Of a DNA stretch of 64,000 nt, positions 33,766 to 43,502 are shown in pieces. The notes beneath the pieces were generated by a model. It worked only from the letters and a program-made list of their open reading frames with translations. It had not been told where the DNA came from and searched no databases. This DNA comes from Rossellomorea aquimaris (GTDB lineage: Bacteria; Bacillota; Bacilli; Bacillales; Bacillaceae_B): assembly GCF_035590735.1 (NCBI RefSeq), contig NZ_CP141595.1:1521001-1585000 (forward strand), in the 5' to 3' direction. Positions within the stretch are counted from its first letter, which is position 1, and each line of letters starts with the position of its first letter. The translations under genes and the position numbers were made by a program.

Positions 33766-35264
33766 AAACGGCGGTTGTTGGATCTGGTATCGGCGGGTTG
33801 ATATCGGGACTGTTACTTTCAAAAGATGGTCATGAAGTTACCGTTTATGAAAAGGAGTCAACCATTGGTGGGCGGCTTGCCTTTGTTCAAGAAGGTGAAT
33901 ACAAAATTGATAAAGGACCGACCATCGTGCTCCTGCCTGAAATGCTGCTTTCCATTCTCTCAGAAGCAGGAATAAATACAGACGAAATTGAATTCGTCCG
34001 TTGTGATCCTTTGTATAATGTTCATTTTGCAGACGGTCAAACGTATAAAAAATATGCTGATATGGATAAGCAATACGAAGAAATCAAGCAGCAGTTTCCT
34101 GGGGATGAAGATGGGTTTCTGAAATTCATGGAAGATATGGATGAACGATTTACAATCGGTAAGCCTCAATTTCTTGAATCCTCATTTTTAAAAACAAAAG
34201 ACTATCTGAATCGGGAAACGATTGCCTCACTGATTAAGTTAAAAGCATATCGAAATGTGATGGGAAATTTAAGGCATTATTTCAACCATGAAAAATTACA
34301 AACCGCCTACGGGCTTCAGACCCTGTACATCGGTGGGAATCCCTATACGACTCCCGCCATTTACAGTTTAGTATCCTTTAGTGAGCATAAACATGGTATC
34401 TATTATATAAAAGGTGGTTATGCCAGTCTTTTGGATCATGTGCAGCATGCATGTGAAAGAAATGGTGTCACCATCAAGACCTCTTCACCTGTCACAGAGA
34501 TCGAAACGAGGGCGGACAAGGCGACTCACATCGTCCTCGGAAACGACAGAGAAGAAATAGATGCAGTGATCATCAATGGAGATTTTCCTATGGCATCCAA
34601 ACTAGTAAAGAAGAAGCCCCCTAAGCCTTACAAGCCTTCATCTGGTTGCGTCCTATTGTATATGGGAGTGGATGGGAAGTTTGAAGAAAAGGAAATGCAC
34701 CAATTTTATTTAAATGAATATTTCTCTGACAATATGGAGGATATTTTCAAAAATAAGAGAATTCCTAAGGAACCTTCATTTTACGTATTTAATCCGTCTA
34801 AGGTCGATTCATCCCTGGCGCCTGAAGGGAGCAGTGTCCTATACGTCCTAATCCCTGTTCCGGTTTCCGAGGAATTGGACTGGGAGGAAGCTTCAGAATT
34901 TCTTTCCAATTACGTATTGGATACAATGGAGAAAAGGGGATTCGAAGAGTTAAGAAAACGAATTAAGTGGATGAAAGTCAGGACACCGGAAGAGGCAAAA
35001 CAAGAGGGGTTATATTCAGGGGGAAGCTTCGGAATTGCACCCAGTTTAGGTCAATCGGGCCCGTTCAGACCTCAGGTACAACCGTTTACAGAAAAGAACA
35101 TCTTTGCTGTGGGAGCGTCCATCCATCCTGGTGGGGGAGTACCGATCGTCATGCAGGGGGCAAAGCTTGTTGCTGAAACCTTTAAAGAACATTATAAATC
35201 CGAGTCGGAAAGGAAGGATGTGACCTTACATGAACAAGATTTTGGAAGCATACGATCATTGTGA
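33762..35264 (+). CDS. crtN: Carotenoid desaturase CrtN-like (dehydrosqualene desaturase)
   Basis: 500 aa FAD-dependent enzyme. The N-terminal motif is 'VVGSGIGGLISGLLLSKDGH', followed by 'EKESTIGGRLAFVQEG' and 'DKGPTIVLLPEML'. The C-terminal motif is 'GASIHPGGGVPIVMQGAKL'. Features such as 'LQTLYIGGNPYTTPAIYSL' and 'SLGQSGPFRPQ' resemble S. aureus CrtN, which turns dehydrosqualene into diaponeurosporene (C30). The start overlaps the stop of the previous gene (ATGA). It overlaps the next gene by 35 bases. The three-gene set is a C30 carotenoid operon, expected to give yellow to orange colour. Confidence 0.88.
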   Translation: MKTAVVGSGIGGLISGLLLSKDGHEVTVYEKESTIGGRLAFVQEGEYKIDKGPTIVLLPEMLLSILSEAGINTDEIEFVRCDPLYNVHFADGQTYKKYADMDKQYEEIKQQFPGDEDGFLKFMEDMDERFTIGKPQFLESSFLKTKDYLNRETIASLIKLKAYRNVMGNLRHYFNHEKLQTAYGLQTLYIGGNPYTTPAIYSLVSFSEHKHGIYYIKGGYASLLDHVQHACERNGVTIKTSSPVTEIETRADKATHIVLGNDREEIDAVIINGDFPMASKLVKKKPPKPYKPSSGCVLLYMGVDGKFEEKEMHQFYLNEYFSDNMEDIFKNKRIPKEPSFYVFNPSKVDSSLAPEGSSVLYVLIPVPVSEELDWEEASEFLSNYVLDTMEKRGFEELRKRIKWMKVRTPEEAKQEGLYSGGSFGIAPSLGQSGPFRPQVQPFTEKNIFAVGASIHPGGGVPIVMQGAKLVAETFKEHYKSESERKDVTLHEQDFGSIRSL

Positions 35265-36066
35265 GAATATCATTAAACTTCACTCTAAGACATTTTACAG
35301 AGCATTCTCCCTGTTACCGAAAGACCAAAAAAAAGCTGTATGGGCAGTATACGCATTCTGTCGCAGAGTGGATGATATCGTTGACGAGGGTACGAAACCT
35401 TCTGAGGAATTACTGCAATTCGAAATGGAGTTTGAATCGTTTTTAACAGGTTCTTTTAATGAAGAAAAACTTATGTGGGTAGCCTTGGATGATGTGTTTA
35501 CACATTTCAATATGGACATCGGAGCTTTCAGGGATATGATTAAAGGACAACGAATGGATTTGAACGGCAGAACTTATGTGACGATGGACGATGTACTCGA
35601 CTATTCTTATCACGTTGCGAGCACTGTAGGGTTAATGCTTCTTCCTATTCTTGCTCCGGGGAAAGAAAATCAATTAAGGGAAGATGGAATCTACTTAGGT
35701 TATGCCATGCAGCTTACCAATATATTAAGAGATATCGGTGAAGACCTGGAAAGAGGGAGATTGTATATTCCTCAGGATTTATTAGTTAAATATGAATATA
35801 CCGTAGCAGAATTCATGGATCATCGAAATAATGCTGCATTCCAGTCCATATGGGAAGAAATGGCCGGGATTGCAGAAGACTATTATGAGAAAGCCTTCCG
35901 TACAATGAATCTTTATCCTATGTATTCAAGGACCCCGGTGAAGGGTGCGGCATTATTATATCGAGCCATCCTGGGTGAGGTAAGAAATAATCACTATAAT
36001 GTTTTTTCCAAGAAACATTTCGTATCAAAAGCTATAAAAGAAAAAATCATTTCAACGATTTCGTAA
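35230..36066 (+). CDS. crtM: CrtM/YisP-like squalene/phytoene synthase family
   Basis: 278 aa. It carries both aspartate-rich motifs of prenyl-prenyl synthases: 'RRVDDIVDEG' (about 47-56) and 'LRDIGEDLERGRLYIP' (about 167-182). It joins two farnesyl diphosphates head to head to give dehydrosqualene. In B. subtilis the protein at this place, YisP, acts as a farnesyl diphosphate phosphatase. Here, next to two CrtN-type desaturases in a tight overlapping operon, a true CrtM role in C30 carotenoid synthesis is more likely (inference). A terminator follows directly. Confidence 0.9.
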   Translation: MNKILEAYDHCENIIKLHSKTFYRAFSLLPKDQKKAVWAVYAFCRRVDDIVDEGTKPSEELLQFEMEFESFLTGSFNEEKLMWVALDDVFTHFNMDIGAFRDMIKGQRMDLNGRTYVTMDDVLDYSYHVASTVGLMLLPILAPGKENQLREDGIYLGYAMQLTNILRDIGEDLERGRLYIPQDLLVKYEYTVAEFMDHRNNAAFQSIWEEMAGIAEDYYEKAFRTMNLYPMYSRTPVKGAALLYRAILGEVRNNHYNVFSKKHFVSKAIKEKIISTIS

Positions 36067-36118
36067 ATAAGCCCGTATGGAAGCTTTAGTTGGAAGCTTT
36101 CCATATGAGCTTATTTTT
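36065..36118 (+). terminator. Terminator of the carotenoid operon
   Basis: Long imperfect stem: AATAAGC..ATGGAAGCTT pairs with AAGC..CCATATGAGCTTATT, then TTTT. Confidence 0.8.
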
Positions 36119-36126
36119 GTTCGAGA

Positions 36127-36155
36127 ACGAAAAAAAGAGCCGCTCTGGACGGCTC
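36127..36155 (-). terminator. Terminator of glnK-amtB
   Basis: GAGCCG (36137-36142) / CGGCTC (36150-36155) stem. On the minus strand a T-run follows (A-run at 36130-36136 on the plus strand). It lies just past the amtB stop. Confidence 0.85.
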
Positions 36156-36164
36156 CAAATCTGA

Positions 36165-37553
36165 TTATATTGTGTTGCGATGATTCATGGTCTCACTCAC
36201 TTTACCTGTTCCGATTGAATTTAATCGATCAACTAAATCAGATCCAAAAGGAGAAGAGGAAGAAACGTTTGATTCTAAAACAGTATCCTTTAATTCATAG
36301 GCATTCGACCCATGCTCTGTAAAGTCCAGTCCTGAAAGTTCTTCTTCACGTGAAACGCGAATACTTGCCACTCTCGTTACGATGAACAGAAACCCTCCGA
36401 CAGTGACGGAGGTCCAAGCAATAACTGCCAACACGCCGAGGGCTTGGGTGGCTACTAAAGAAACGCCCCCACCATATAACAAACCGTTTGAAACATCAAA
36501 CAACCCAACGGCTACCGTACCCCATATCCCGCAAATTCCATGTACGGCAATGGCCCCTACAGGATCATCGACTTTAAGTTTAGAATCGATTACAGTTACC
36601 GCTTCAACAAGGATCACTCCTGCAATTAGTCCAATAATGAGTGAGCCGATTAGTGATACATTGGCACAGCCGGCGGTGATACCGACAAGTCCTCCCAATG
36701 CTCCGTTTAACGTCAGGGAAGGATCGATTCGTTTGAATCTTACTAGTGTATAGAAAGCTGATGAAAGAATGGCAGCTGATGCTGAGAATAAAGTTGTTGT
36801 AATGACGTGAGGGACAAGCGTCGGATCAGCGGCCAGGCTGCTGCCTCCATTAAATCCAAACCAGCCGAACCAAAGGATGAATACCCCAAGGGCACCGATC
36901 GGGATATTATGACCAGGAATGACATTCACTTTACCTTTATTGTATTTGCCGATACGTGCCCCAAGGAAAAGTACCGTAATAAATGCTCCGACAGCCCCTG
37001 TTAAATGAACGACAGTAGATCCGGCGAAATCGACGAATCCAAGCTCAGAAAGCCATCCGCCTCCCCAAATCCAATGTCCGACAATCGGATAAATGATTCC
37101 GGTCATGGCAATGGTTAACAGAATATAACTTTTAAGCTTCATTCTTTCAGCTACAGCACCTGAAATGATCGTTGCACAAGTGGCGGCAAATACCGATTGG
37201 AATAGGAAGAAGCCGATATCTTCACGTCCTGAAAGGAAAAAGCTGTCGGTACCGATGATGCCCCCTGACGTTCCTCCAAACATAAACCCAAATCCTACAA
37301 TGAAAAACAGAACAGAAGCGATGGCTACAGTTAAGAAGTTTTTCATCAGGATATTAAGAGAGTTCTTGGCACGGGTAAATCCAGTCTCGACCATGGCGAA
37401 TCCAGCGTGCATGAAGAACACAAGGACAGCAGCAATCATGACCCATAGGGAGTCTACGGATGCTTGAACAGATTCTGCGGTAGGGGCCGCAGCGAAAGCA
37501 GTAGTGCTCACAAACAGTGACAGAAGCAACAGAGCAGAAATTTTTTTAATCAA
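36165..37553 (-). CDS. amtB: AmtB, ammonium transporter
   Basis: 462 aa. A signal peptide (about 1-22, ending 'FAAAPTA') is followed by eleven membrane helices. Family marks are 'MHAGFAMVETGFTRAKNSLNILMKN', 'TFAATCATIISGAVAERMK', 'HLTGAVGAF' and the C-terminal 'SGLDFTEHGSNAYEL'. It conducts ammonia/ammonium across the membrane and is switched off by GlnK when nitrogen is plentiful. The start is TTG at 37553 after GGAGGG. It follows glnK in the same unit. B. subtilis has the order amtB-glnK (nrgAB); here it is glnK-amtB, which is the proteobacterial order. Confidence 0.93.
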   Translation of the reverse strand: MIKKISALLLLSLFVSTTAFAAAPTAESVQASVDSLWVMIAAVLVFFMHAGFAMVETGFTRAKNSLNILMKNFLTVAIASVLFFIVGFGFMFGGTSGGIIGTDSFFLSGREDIGFFLFQSVFAATCATIISGAVAERMKLKSYILLTIAMTGIIYPIVGHWIWGGGWLSELGFVDFAGSTVVHLTGAVGAFITVLFLGARIGKYNKGKVNVIPGHNIPIGALGVFILWFGWFGFNGGSSLAADPTLVPHVITTTLFSASAAILSSAFYTLVRFKRIDPSLTLNGALGGLVGITAGCANVSLIGSLIIGLIAGVILVEAVTVIDSKLKVDDPVGAIAVHGICGIWGTVAVGLFDVSNGLLYGGGVSLVATQALGVLAVIAWTSVTVGGFLFIVTRVASIRVSREEELSGLDFTEHGSNAYELKDTVLESNVSSSSPFGSDLVDRLNSIGTGKVSETMNHRNTI

Positions 37554-37615
37554 TGGTATCCCTCCAAAATTGGTTTGGTAAAGCGGCTTAGTGATTGAGT
37601 TTAGAATGAAGTGAT

Positions 37616-37957
37616 CTATAAAACGGCTTTTTTCCCTCGTTCACCTGTACGGATGCGAATGACATCCTCAACCGGATAGATGAATATCTTCCCGTCTCCT
37701 ACAGTGTCAGTACTGCAATGTTCAACAATGAGATCAATGATGTCTTCAACCTGACCATCGTCGACGATCATTTCCACCTTCACGCGGGGAACTAACTGCA
37801 GTTCGAATTTATTCCCTCTGAAAATCCCTTGCTTTCCTTTTTGTTTTCCGCAGCCAGCTGCTTCTGATACGGTTAGTCCGCTGAATCCACGAAGGCATAA
37901 CGCTTCTCGCAGGGACAAGAATGCTTCTGCACGAATAATCGCTTCTACTTTTTTCAT
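37616..37957 (-). CDS. glnK: GlnK, PII nitrogen regulatory protein
   Basis: 113 aa PII protein. It aligns without gaps to PII up to the T-loop. Residue 51, a tyrosine in E. coli GlnB that is uridylylated, is phenylalanine here (RGNKF), and residue 46 is phenylalanine as well, so this protein cannot be uridylylated at that site. Fits the Bacillus habit of sensing by ligand binding. ATP/2-oxoglutarate site: 'TVGDGKIFIYPVEDVIRIRTGE' with the usual T-loop stem 'PRVKVEMIV'. It binds AmtB to control ammonium uptake and may hold TnrA. The ATG follows AAAAGGAGG. Confidence 0.93.
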   Translation of the reverse strand: MKKVEAIIRAEAFLSLREALCLRGFSGLTVSEAAGCGKQKGKQGIFRGNKFELQLVPRVKVEMIVDDGQVEDIIDLIVEHCSTDTVGDGKIFIYPVEDVIRIRTGERGKKAVL

Positions 37958-38014
37958 TGTTTTTTCCTCCTTTTGTTTTTTGTTCTTTCATTCTTGGATA
38001 AATCGGTTCTATGA

Positions 38015-38031
38015 TGTTAGGTTTTATGACA
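38015..38031 (-). promoter_or_regulatory. TnrA box upstream of glnK-amtB
   Basis: TGTTAGGTTTTATGACA fits TGTNANATTTTNTNACA with one mismatch (G for A at position 7). It lies 58 bp upstream of glnK. TnrA activates the amtB-glnK operon under nitrogen limitation in B. subtilis. Confidence 0.7.
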
Positions 38032-38156
38032 TAAATAAGTTATATTATTTATCATATTCAGAAAATAACAAAAGTTCAAGTATTAATTTGTAATGTAAGC
38101 GTTTTTATGTAAAAAAACTTAACATGAGTTAATGGATGCGTTTTCATTTGGAGCAA

Positions 38157-38475
38157 AAAAGAGGTTGGAACAAAACTAAAAAACCACGACATATAGACGA
38201 ACATTTTCAGCGTAGGTTCTTTATGCCGCTAATGATTTCCGTGCAAGACTACGCTGATTTCCGCGGGTAGCCCGTGAGCCTCCTCGGCAAGCCTGCGGGG
38301 TCTCACATAAGCTACTTTTCCCGCAGGAGTCTTCGTCTTGCACTCCAATCAACCGCTGGAAAGAGATAAAATCAAATGTACCGTAAACAAATAAAAAACC
38401 CGAACGAATCTGCTTTCTAGTAGGCAGATTTGTTCGGGTTTTACTTAGATTAAAACACTTTTGTCCCAACCTTTT
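38157..38475. repeat. Structured intergenic element bounded by inverted repeats
   Basis: About 320 bp. The ends AAAGAGGTTGGAACAAAA and TTTTGTCCCAACCTTTTT are inverted repeats. Inside is a nested hairpin: GTGCAAGAC (38241-38249) pairs with GTCTTGCAC (38334-38342), CGCGGG with CCCGC, and GAG with CTC. A second hairpin at 38398-38440 joins AACCCGAAC..ATCTGC to GCAGAT..GTTCGGGTT. I recognise the inner 'CTCCAATCAACCGCTGG' type sequence as recurring in Bacillaceae intergenic regions. No gene inside. Confidence 0.75.
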
Positions 38476-38553
38476 TATAAAAAGAGGGAGGGGAGCGGTG
38501 GTCATATGGACTTGCGTCAAGGTTCGCAACCACCTTAAGGAAGGTCCGTCCCT

Positions 38554-39909
38554 CTAAATTGCGCTTTCCTCACTTTTGACAAATCGTTTGTGGATCCATA
38601 TTTTGGATCGCCAGCGTTTGAGCATGATGATGCCTCGGAGCCATTCATCGGCAATGAAGGAGATCCAGATACCGATAAGGCCGAGCCCGAACCAGATTCC
38701 AAGTATATAGGAGAGAGTAACGCTCACTCCCCACATGGATAAGATACCCATATAGACTGGGAATCGTACGTCACCAGTTGCTCTTAGTGCGTTAATGACA
38801 ACTAAATTGAAGCTTCTGCCTGGTTCGAGAATGATAGTCAGGTAGATTAATGTTTTACCAAGAGAAATGATTTCTTCGTTGTTTGTAAATATTCGCAGTA
38901 GCGGCTCCGCTGCGATAGAGAAAATTCCGGCCATAATGAGAGAGATGAAGATAGCAATCTTTAAACTTTTCAAACACCGTTCATAGGCACTGTCAAATTG
39001 TTTCGCTCCGATCATATGACCAATGATGATTTGAGTTCCCTGACTGATCGCTACGCTGAATAAAAAGATAAACATCATCAGGTTTTGTGCATACACTTTG
39101 GTGGTCAATGCGTTCGTCCCGATACTTGCAATGAAATACGTAATGACCATTTGTGAACCATTATAAGATAGATGTTCTCCTGCAGAAGGAATCCCGATGC
39201 GAAGTAAATTTTTCACATGAGAAATTGGTAAACGAAAAAGCCTCTTGATTGGAAGGGCGTTAGGAATCCGTTTGGTAATCACGATGATGCTCACGATAAA
39301 TCCAATCAATCTAGAAGCAATTGTGGAAATCGCTACCCCTTCTACTCCTAAAACAGGAACGCCAAATGGACCAAAGATAAATAAATAGTTCCCGATTACA
39401 TTGATGATATTCATTCCAATTGTAATATACATGGCGTCTTTCGTGTAGCCGTAGCTCCTCATGATGGAACCGGCTGTCATGATCAATGCCTGGATGAAAG
39501 CGAACCCTCCAACGATTTTTAAATAAGAAGAGGCTTCATTCATCAGCGATCGGGGGAGGTCCATTGTACGCAGGATTGGTTCACTGAAAAACACAAGGGC
39601 GACACTCAGAAAGAGACCGAATCCTAAGTTAACGGCAATGGACACGATGGATACTTCTCCTGCCAATCGGTCCTCCCGGGCTCCCAAATGCTGAGCAACA
39701 AGAATGGCAGTACCTGTCGCGACAAATCCAAACATGACAATAATGAGAGAAAGGATTTGATTGGAAACCCCGACGGCTGCAACAGATTCATCTGAGTACT
39801 GACTGAGCATTAACGTATCGGCATTTCCCATCAGCATATGGAGAAAGATTTCAATGAAAATCGGCCAAGTCAAGGCAAAGAGGGTCATGTTTTTTTGATT
39901 CTTGCTCAT
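38554..39909 (-). CDS. yisQ: MATE-family multidrug/sodium antiporter (YisQ-like)
   Basis: 451 aa with twelve membrane helices. MATE features are 'NADTLMLSQYSDESVAAVGVSNQI' near residue 30, 'LVAQHLGAREDRLAGEV' and 'IVGGFAFIQALIMTAGSIMRSYG'. The second half repeats the first, e.g. 'IIIGHMIGAKQFDSAYE' and 'LEPGRSFNLVVINALRATGD'. It exports organic cations driven by Na+ or H+; substrate unknown. The B. subtilis yisP neighbour yisQ is also a MATE, which supports orthology. The ATG follows AAAGGAG. Confidence 0.88.
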   Translation of the reverse strand: MSKNQKNMTLFALTWPIFIEIFLHMLMGNADTLMLSQYSDESVAAVGVSNQILSLIIVMFGFVATGTAILVAQHLGAREDRLAGEVSIVSIAVNLGFGLFLSVALVFFSEPILRTMDLPRSLMNEASSYLKIVGGFAFIQALIMTAGSIMRSYGYTKDAMYITIGMNIINVIGNYLFIFGPFGVPVLGVEGVAISTIASRLIGFIVSIIVITKRIPNALPIKRLFRLPISHVKNLLRIGIPSAGEHLSYNGSQMVITYFIASIGTNALTTKVYAQNLMMFIFLFSVAISQGTQIIIGHMIGAKQFDSAYERCLKSLKIAIFISLIMAGIFSIAAEPLLRIFTNNEEIISLGKTLIYLTIILEPGRSFNLVVINALRATGDVRFPVYMGILSMWGVSVTLSYILGIWFGLGLIGIWISFIADEWLRGIIMLKRWRSKIWIHKRFVKSEESAI

Positions 39910-40023
39910 AGATTTTCTCCTTTAACTGGCCAGGGATAGGCACCTGGTCTTTTTTTTGCGATTTAAATAGATAAGGGGACTAACCGTTAAGGTATAGTCC
40001 CGCTGATCACGAACTAAGCTATA

Positions 40024-41802
<1,779 letters not shown>

Positions 41803-41862
41803 TCATTCCATTTAAAGAGTATTCTAAACCATCAATGTTGTCAATGAAACGTATATAAACAA

Positions 41863-42028
41863 TTAAAGCGTTTTCTTATCTCTTTAATAAACGTAAATAA
41901 TTTTCAAAAAAGTATTGTCAAAGCCGATTTAGTTTGTATAATAAGAAGTAGGTTGTGCAATCGTTTTCACAAAGATTGTAAGCGATATCTTTCGGGATTA
42001 AGTCATAGTATGTGCAAACGTTTGTTCA
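41863..42028. promoter_or_regulatory. LacI/CcpA-type operators between the neopullulanase gene and malE
   Basis: TTAAAGCGTTTTCTTA at 41863-41878, TGTGCAATCGTTTTCACA at 41954-41971, TGTAAGCGATATCTTT at 41978-41993 and TGTGCAAACGTTTGTTCA at 42011-42028. The second and fourth share TGTGCAA(T/A)CGTTT and the fourth has the dyad CAAACGTTTG. They resemble cre sites (TGWAANCGNTNWCA) and MalR sites; each has one to three mismatches. The malE ribosome site is AGGAGGGG. Confidence 0.6.
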
Positions 42029-42074
42029 GTCTGAAGGAAGGTCAATATTTTTACCATACTTAGGAGGGGTCGAG

Positions 42075-43352
42075 ATGAAGAAAGCGTTATCATTATTGAT
42101 GGTAATCATGCTTGTACTAGGGGCGTTGGCTGCTTGTGGTCCTAATCGTGAAGAAGGATCGGGAAATGACAGCGGAGAGAAAAAAGCTGACGATGCAAAC
42201 AAACCTGAGAAACTGGTTGTCTGGGAAGATGAAAAGAAATCTGGATGGCTGGATGAAGTAGGTGCTAAGTTCGAAGAAGAAACTGGCATCAAAGTAGAAG
42301 TGAAAGAAGTCGAAATGGCTACTAAAATGAAAGAACAATTACGTTTAGACGGTCCTGCCGGAACTGGTCCGGACGTATTAACATTACCACATGACCAAAT
42401 TGGTGAGCTTGCTCTAGCCGGTCATATTGCTGCTTTAGAAGTTGAAGGAGACGTTGAAGAGCGTTTCACTGAATCTTCTATGACAGCGGAGAGTTATGAT
42501 GGGAAACTTTATGGTCTTCCAAAATCTTCTGAAACGCCGGTATTCGTTTACAACAAAGAATTAATGGAAGAAGCTCCAAAAACAATGGATGAAGTGTACA
42601 CTTTCTCTAAAGACTTCACAAAAGATGGAAACTACGGTTTCTTAGCTCTTTGGGATAACTTCTATTTCGCTCATGCACCAATCGGTGGATTCGGCGGATA
42701 TGTATTTGCTGAAAATGATGGAGCATTGGATGCGAAAGATCTTGGGTTAAACAATGAAGGTGCAGTAGAAGGTACTGAATATATTCAAAAATGGTACTCA
42801 GAAGGATTATTCCCTAAAGGTATCGTTGGTGAAAATGGTGGATCAGCAATGGACGGTCTATTTAATGAAGGAAAAGTTGCTTCTGTAATGAACGGACCAT
42901 GGTCTTTCCAAGGTTACAAAGATGCTGGAATCGATATCGGTATTTCGGCTATGCCTAAACTTCCAAACGGAGAGCCAATGAAAACATTCATGGGTGTTAA
43001 AGGCTGGCACGTATCAGGATATTCTGAAAATAAAGAGTGGGCTCAAAAATTCATCGAGTTCATCACTCAAGACGAGTATGCTAAATTACGTTTTGAACAA
43101 ACACAAGAAGTACCAACAAACCAAGGCTTGATCGACGATCCTGCGATTGCTGATAACCCTGGTGCAAAAGCGGTTGCTGAACAATCTCAATATGCGGTTC
43201 CAATGCCAAACATTCCTGAAATGGGAGAGGTTTGGGGACCAATGGCAGACTCACTTCAAACCGTTGTGACGGGCAAACAAGAACCGAAAGCGGCTCTTGA
43301 TGCAGCTGTAAAGCAAATTCAACAAAACATTGAAGCGAACCACTCTAACTAA
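42075..43352 (+). CDS. mdxE: Maltodextrin ABC transporter binding lipoprotein (MalE/MdxE-like)
   Basis: 425 aa. A lipoprotein signal 'MVIMLVLGALAACG' gives a lipobox LAAC and a lipid-anchored cysteine (about C22). It is an extracytoplasmic solute-binding protein of type 1 with 'FEEETGIKVEVKEVEM', 'GPDVLTLPHDQIGELALAGHIA' and 'MNGPWSFQGYKDAGI'. It delivers maltodextrin to the MdxFG permeases; the genomic context fixes the substrate. The start is ATG 42075 (with AGGAGGGG); an upstream in-frame ATG is not supported. A hairpin between this gene and the next could lower downstream expression. Confidence 0.92.
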   Translation: MKKALSLLMVIMLVLGALAACGPNREEGSGNDSGEKKADDANKPEKLVVWEDEKKSGWLDEVGAKFEEETGIKVEVKEVEMATKMKEQLRLDGPAGTGPDVLTLPHDQIGELALAGHIAALEVEGDVEERFTESSMTAESYDGKLYGLPKSSETPVFVYNKELMEEAPKTMDEVYTFSKDFTKDGNYGFLALWDNFYFAHAPIGGFGGYVFAENDGALDAKDLGLNNEGAVEGTEYIQKWYSEGLFPKGIVGENGGSAMDGLFNEGKVASVMNGPWSFQGYKDAGIDIGISAMPKLPNGEPMKTFMGVKGWHVSGYSENKEWAQKFIEFITQDEYAKLRFEQTQEVPTNQGLIDDPAIADNPGAKAVAEQSQYAVPMPNIPEMGEVWGPMADSLQTVVTGKQEPKAALDAAVKQIQQNIEANHSN

Positions 43353-43361
43353 TGCATAAAC

Positions 43362-43405
43362 ATAGCGGTACCTTCTCACTCTGAGAGGTACTGCTATCCT
43401 TTTAA
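43362..43405 (+). terminator. Hairpin (partial terminator) between mdxE and mdxF
   Basis: ATAGCGGTACC..TCTCA pairs with TGAGAGGTACTGCTAT, followed by CCTTTT. It follows the mdxE stop. Such a hairpin would stabilise the mdxE message or cut readthrough, giving more binding protein than permease. Confidence 0.65.
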
Positions 43406-43502
43406 AGACCCATTCAAGGGCTTTTTAAGGAAATAAACACTTCTTTTCTTAAAAAGCTCTTGAAGCTTATCAAAATGGTGAACGTAGAAAGGGGAATATA
43501 GG

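Noticed and set aside
36077..36322. 81-codon frame over the amtB 3' end
   Set aside because: Antisense to amtB and spans two terminators.
38094..38107. cre-like TGTAAGCGTTTTTA upstream of glnK
   Set aside because: Final CA of the consensus is TA here and a nitrogen operon has a better explanation (TnrA box). Left as a weak coincidence.
38221..38529. 102-codon frame on the minus strand in the structured repeat
   Set aside because: Lies within the noncoding element and its stems; coding is not credible.
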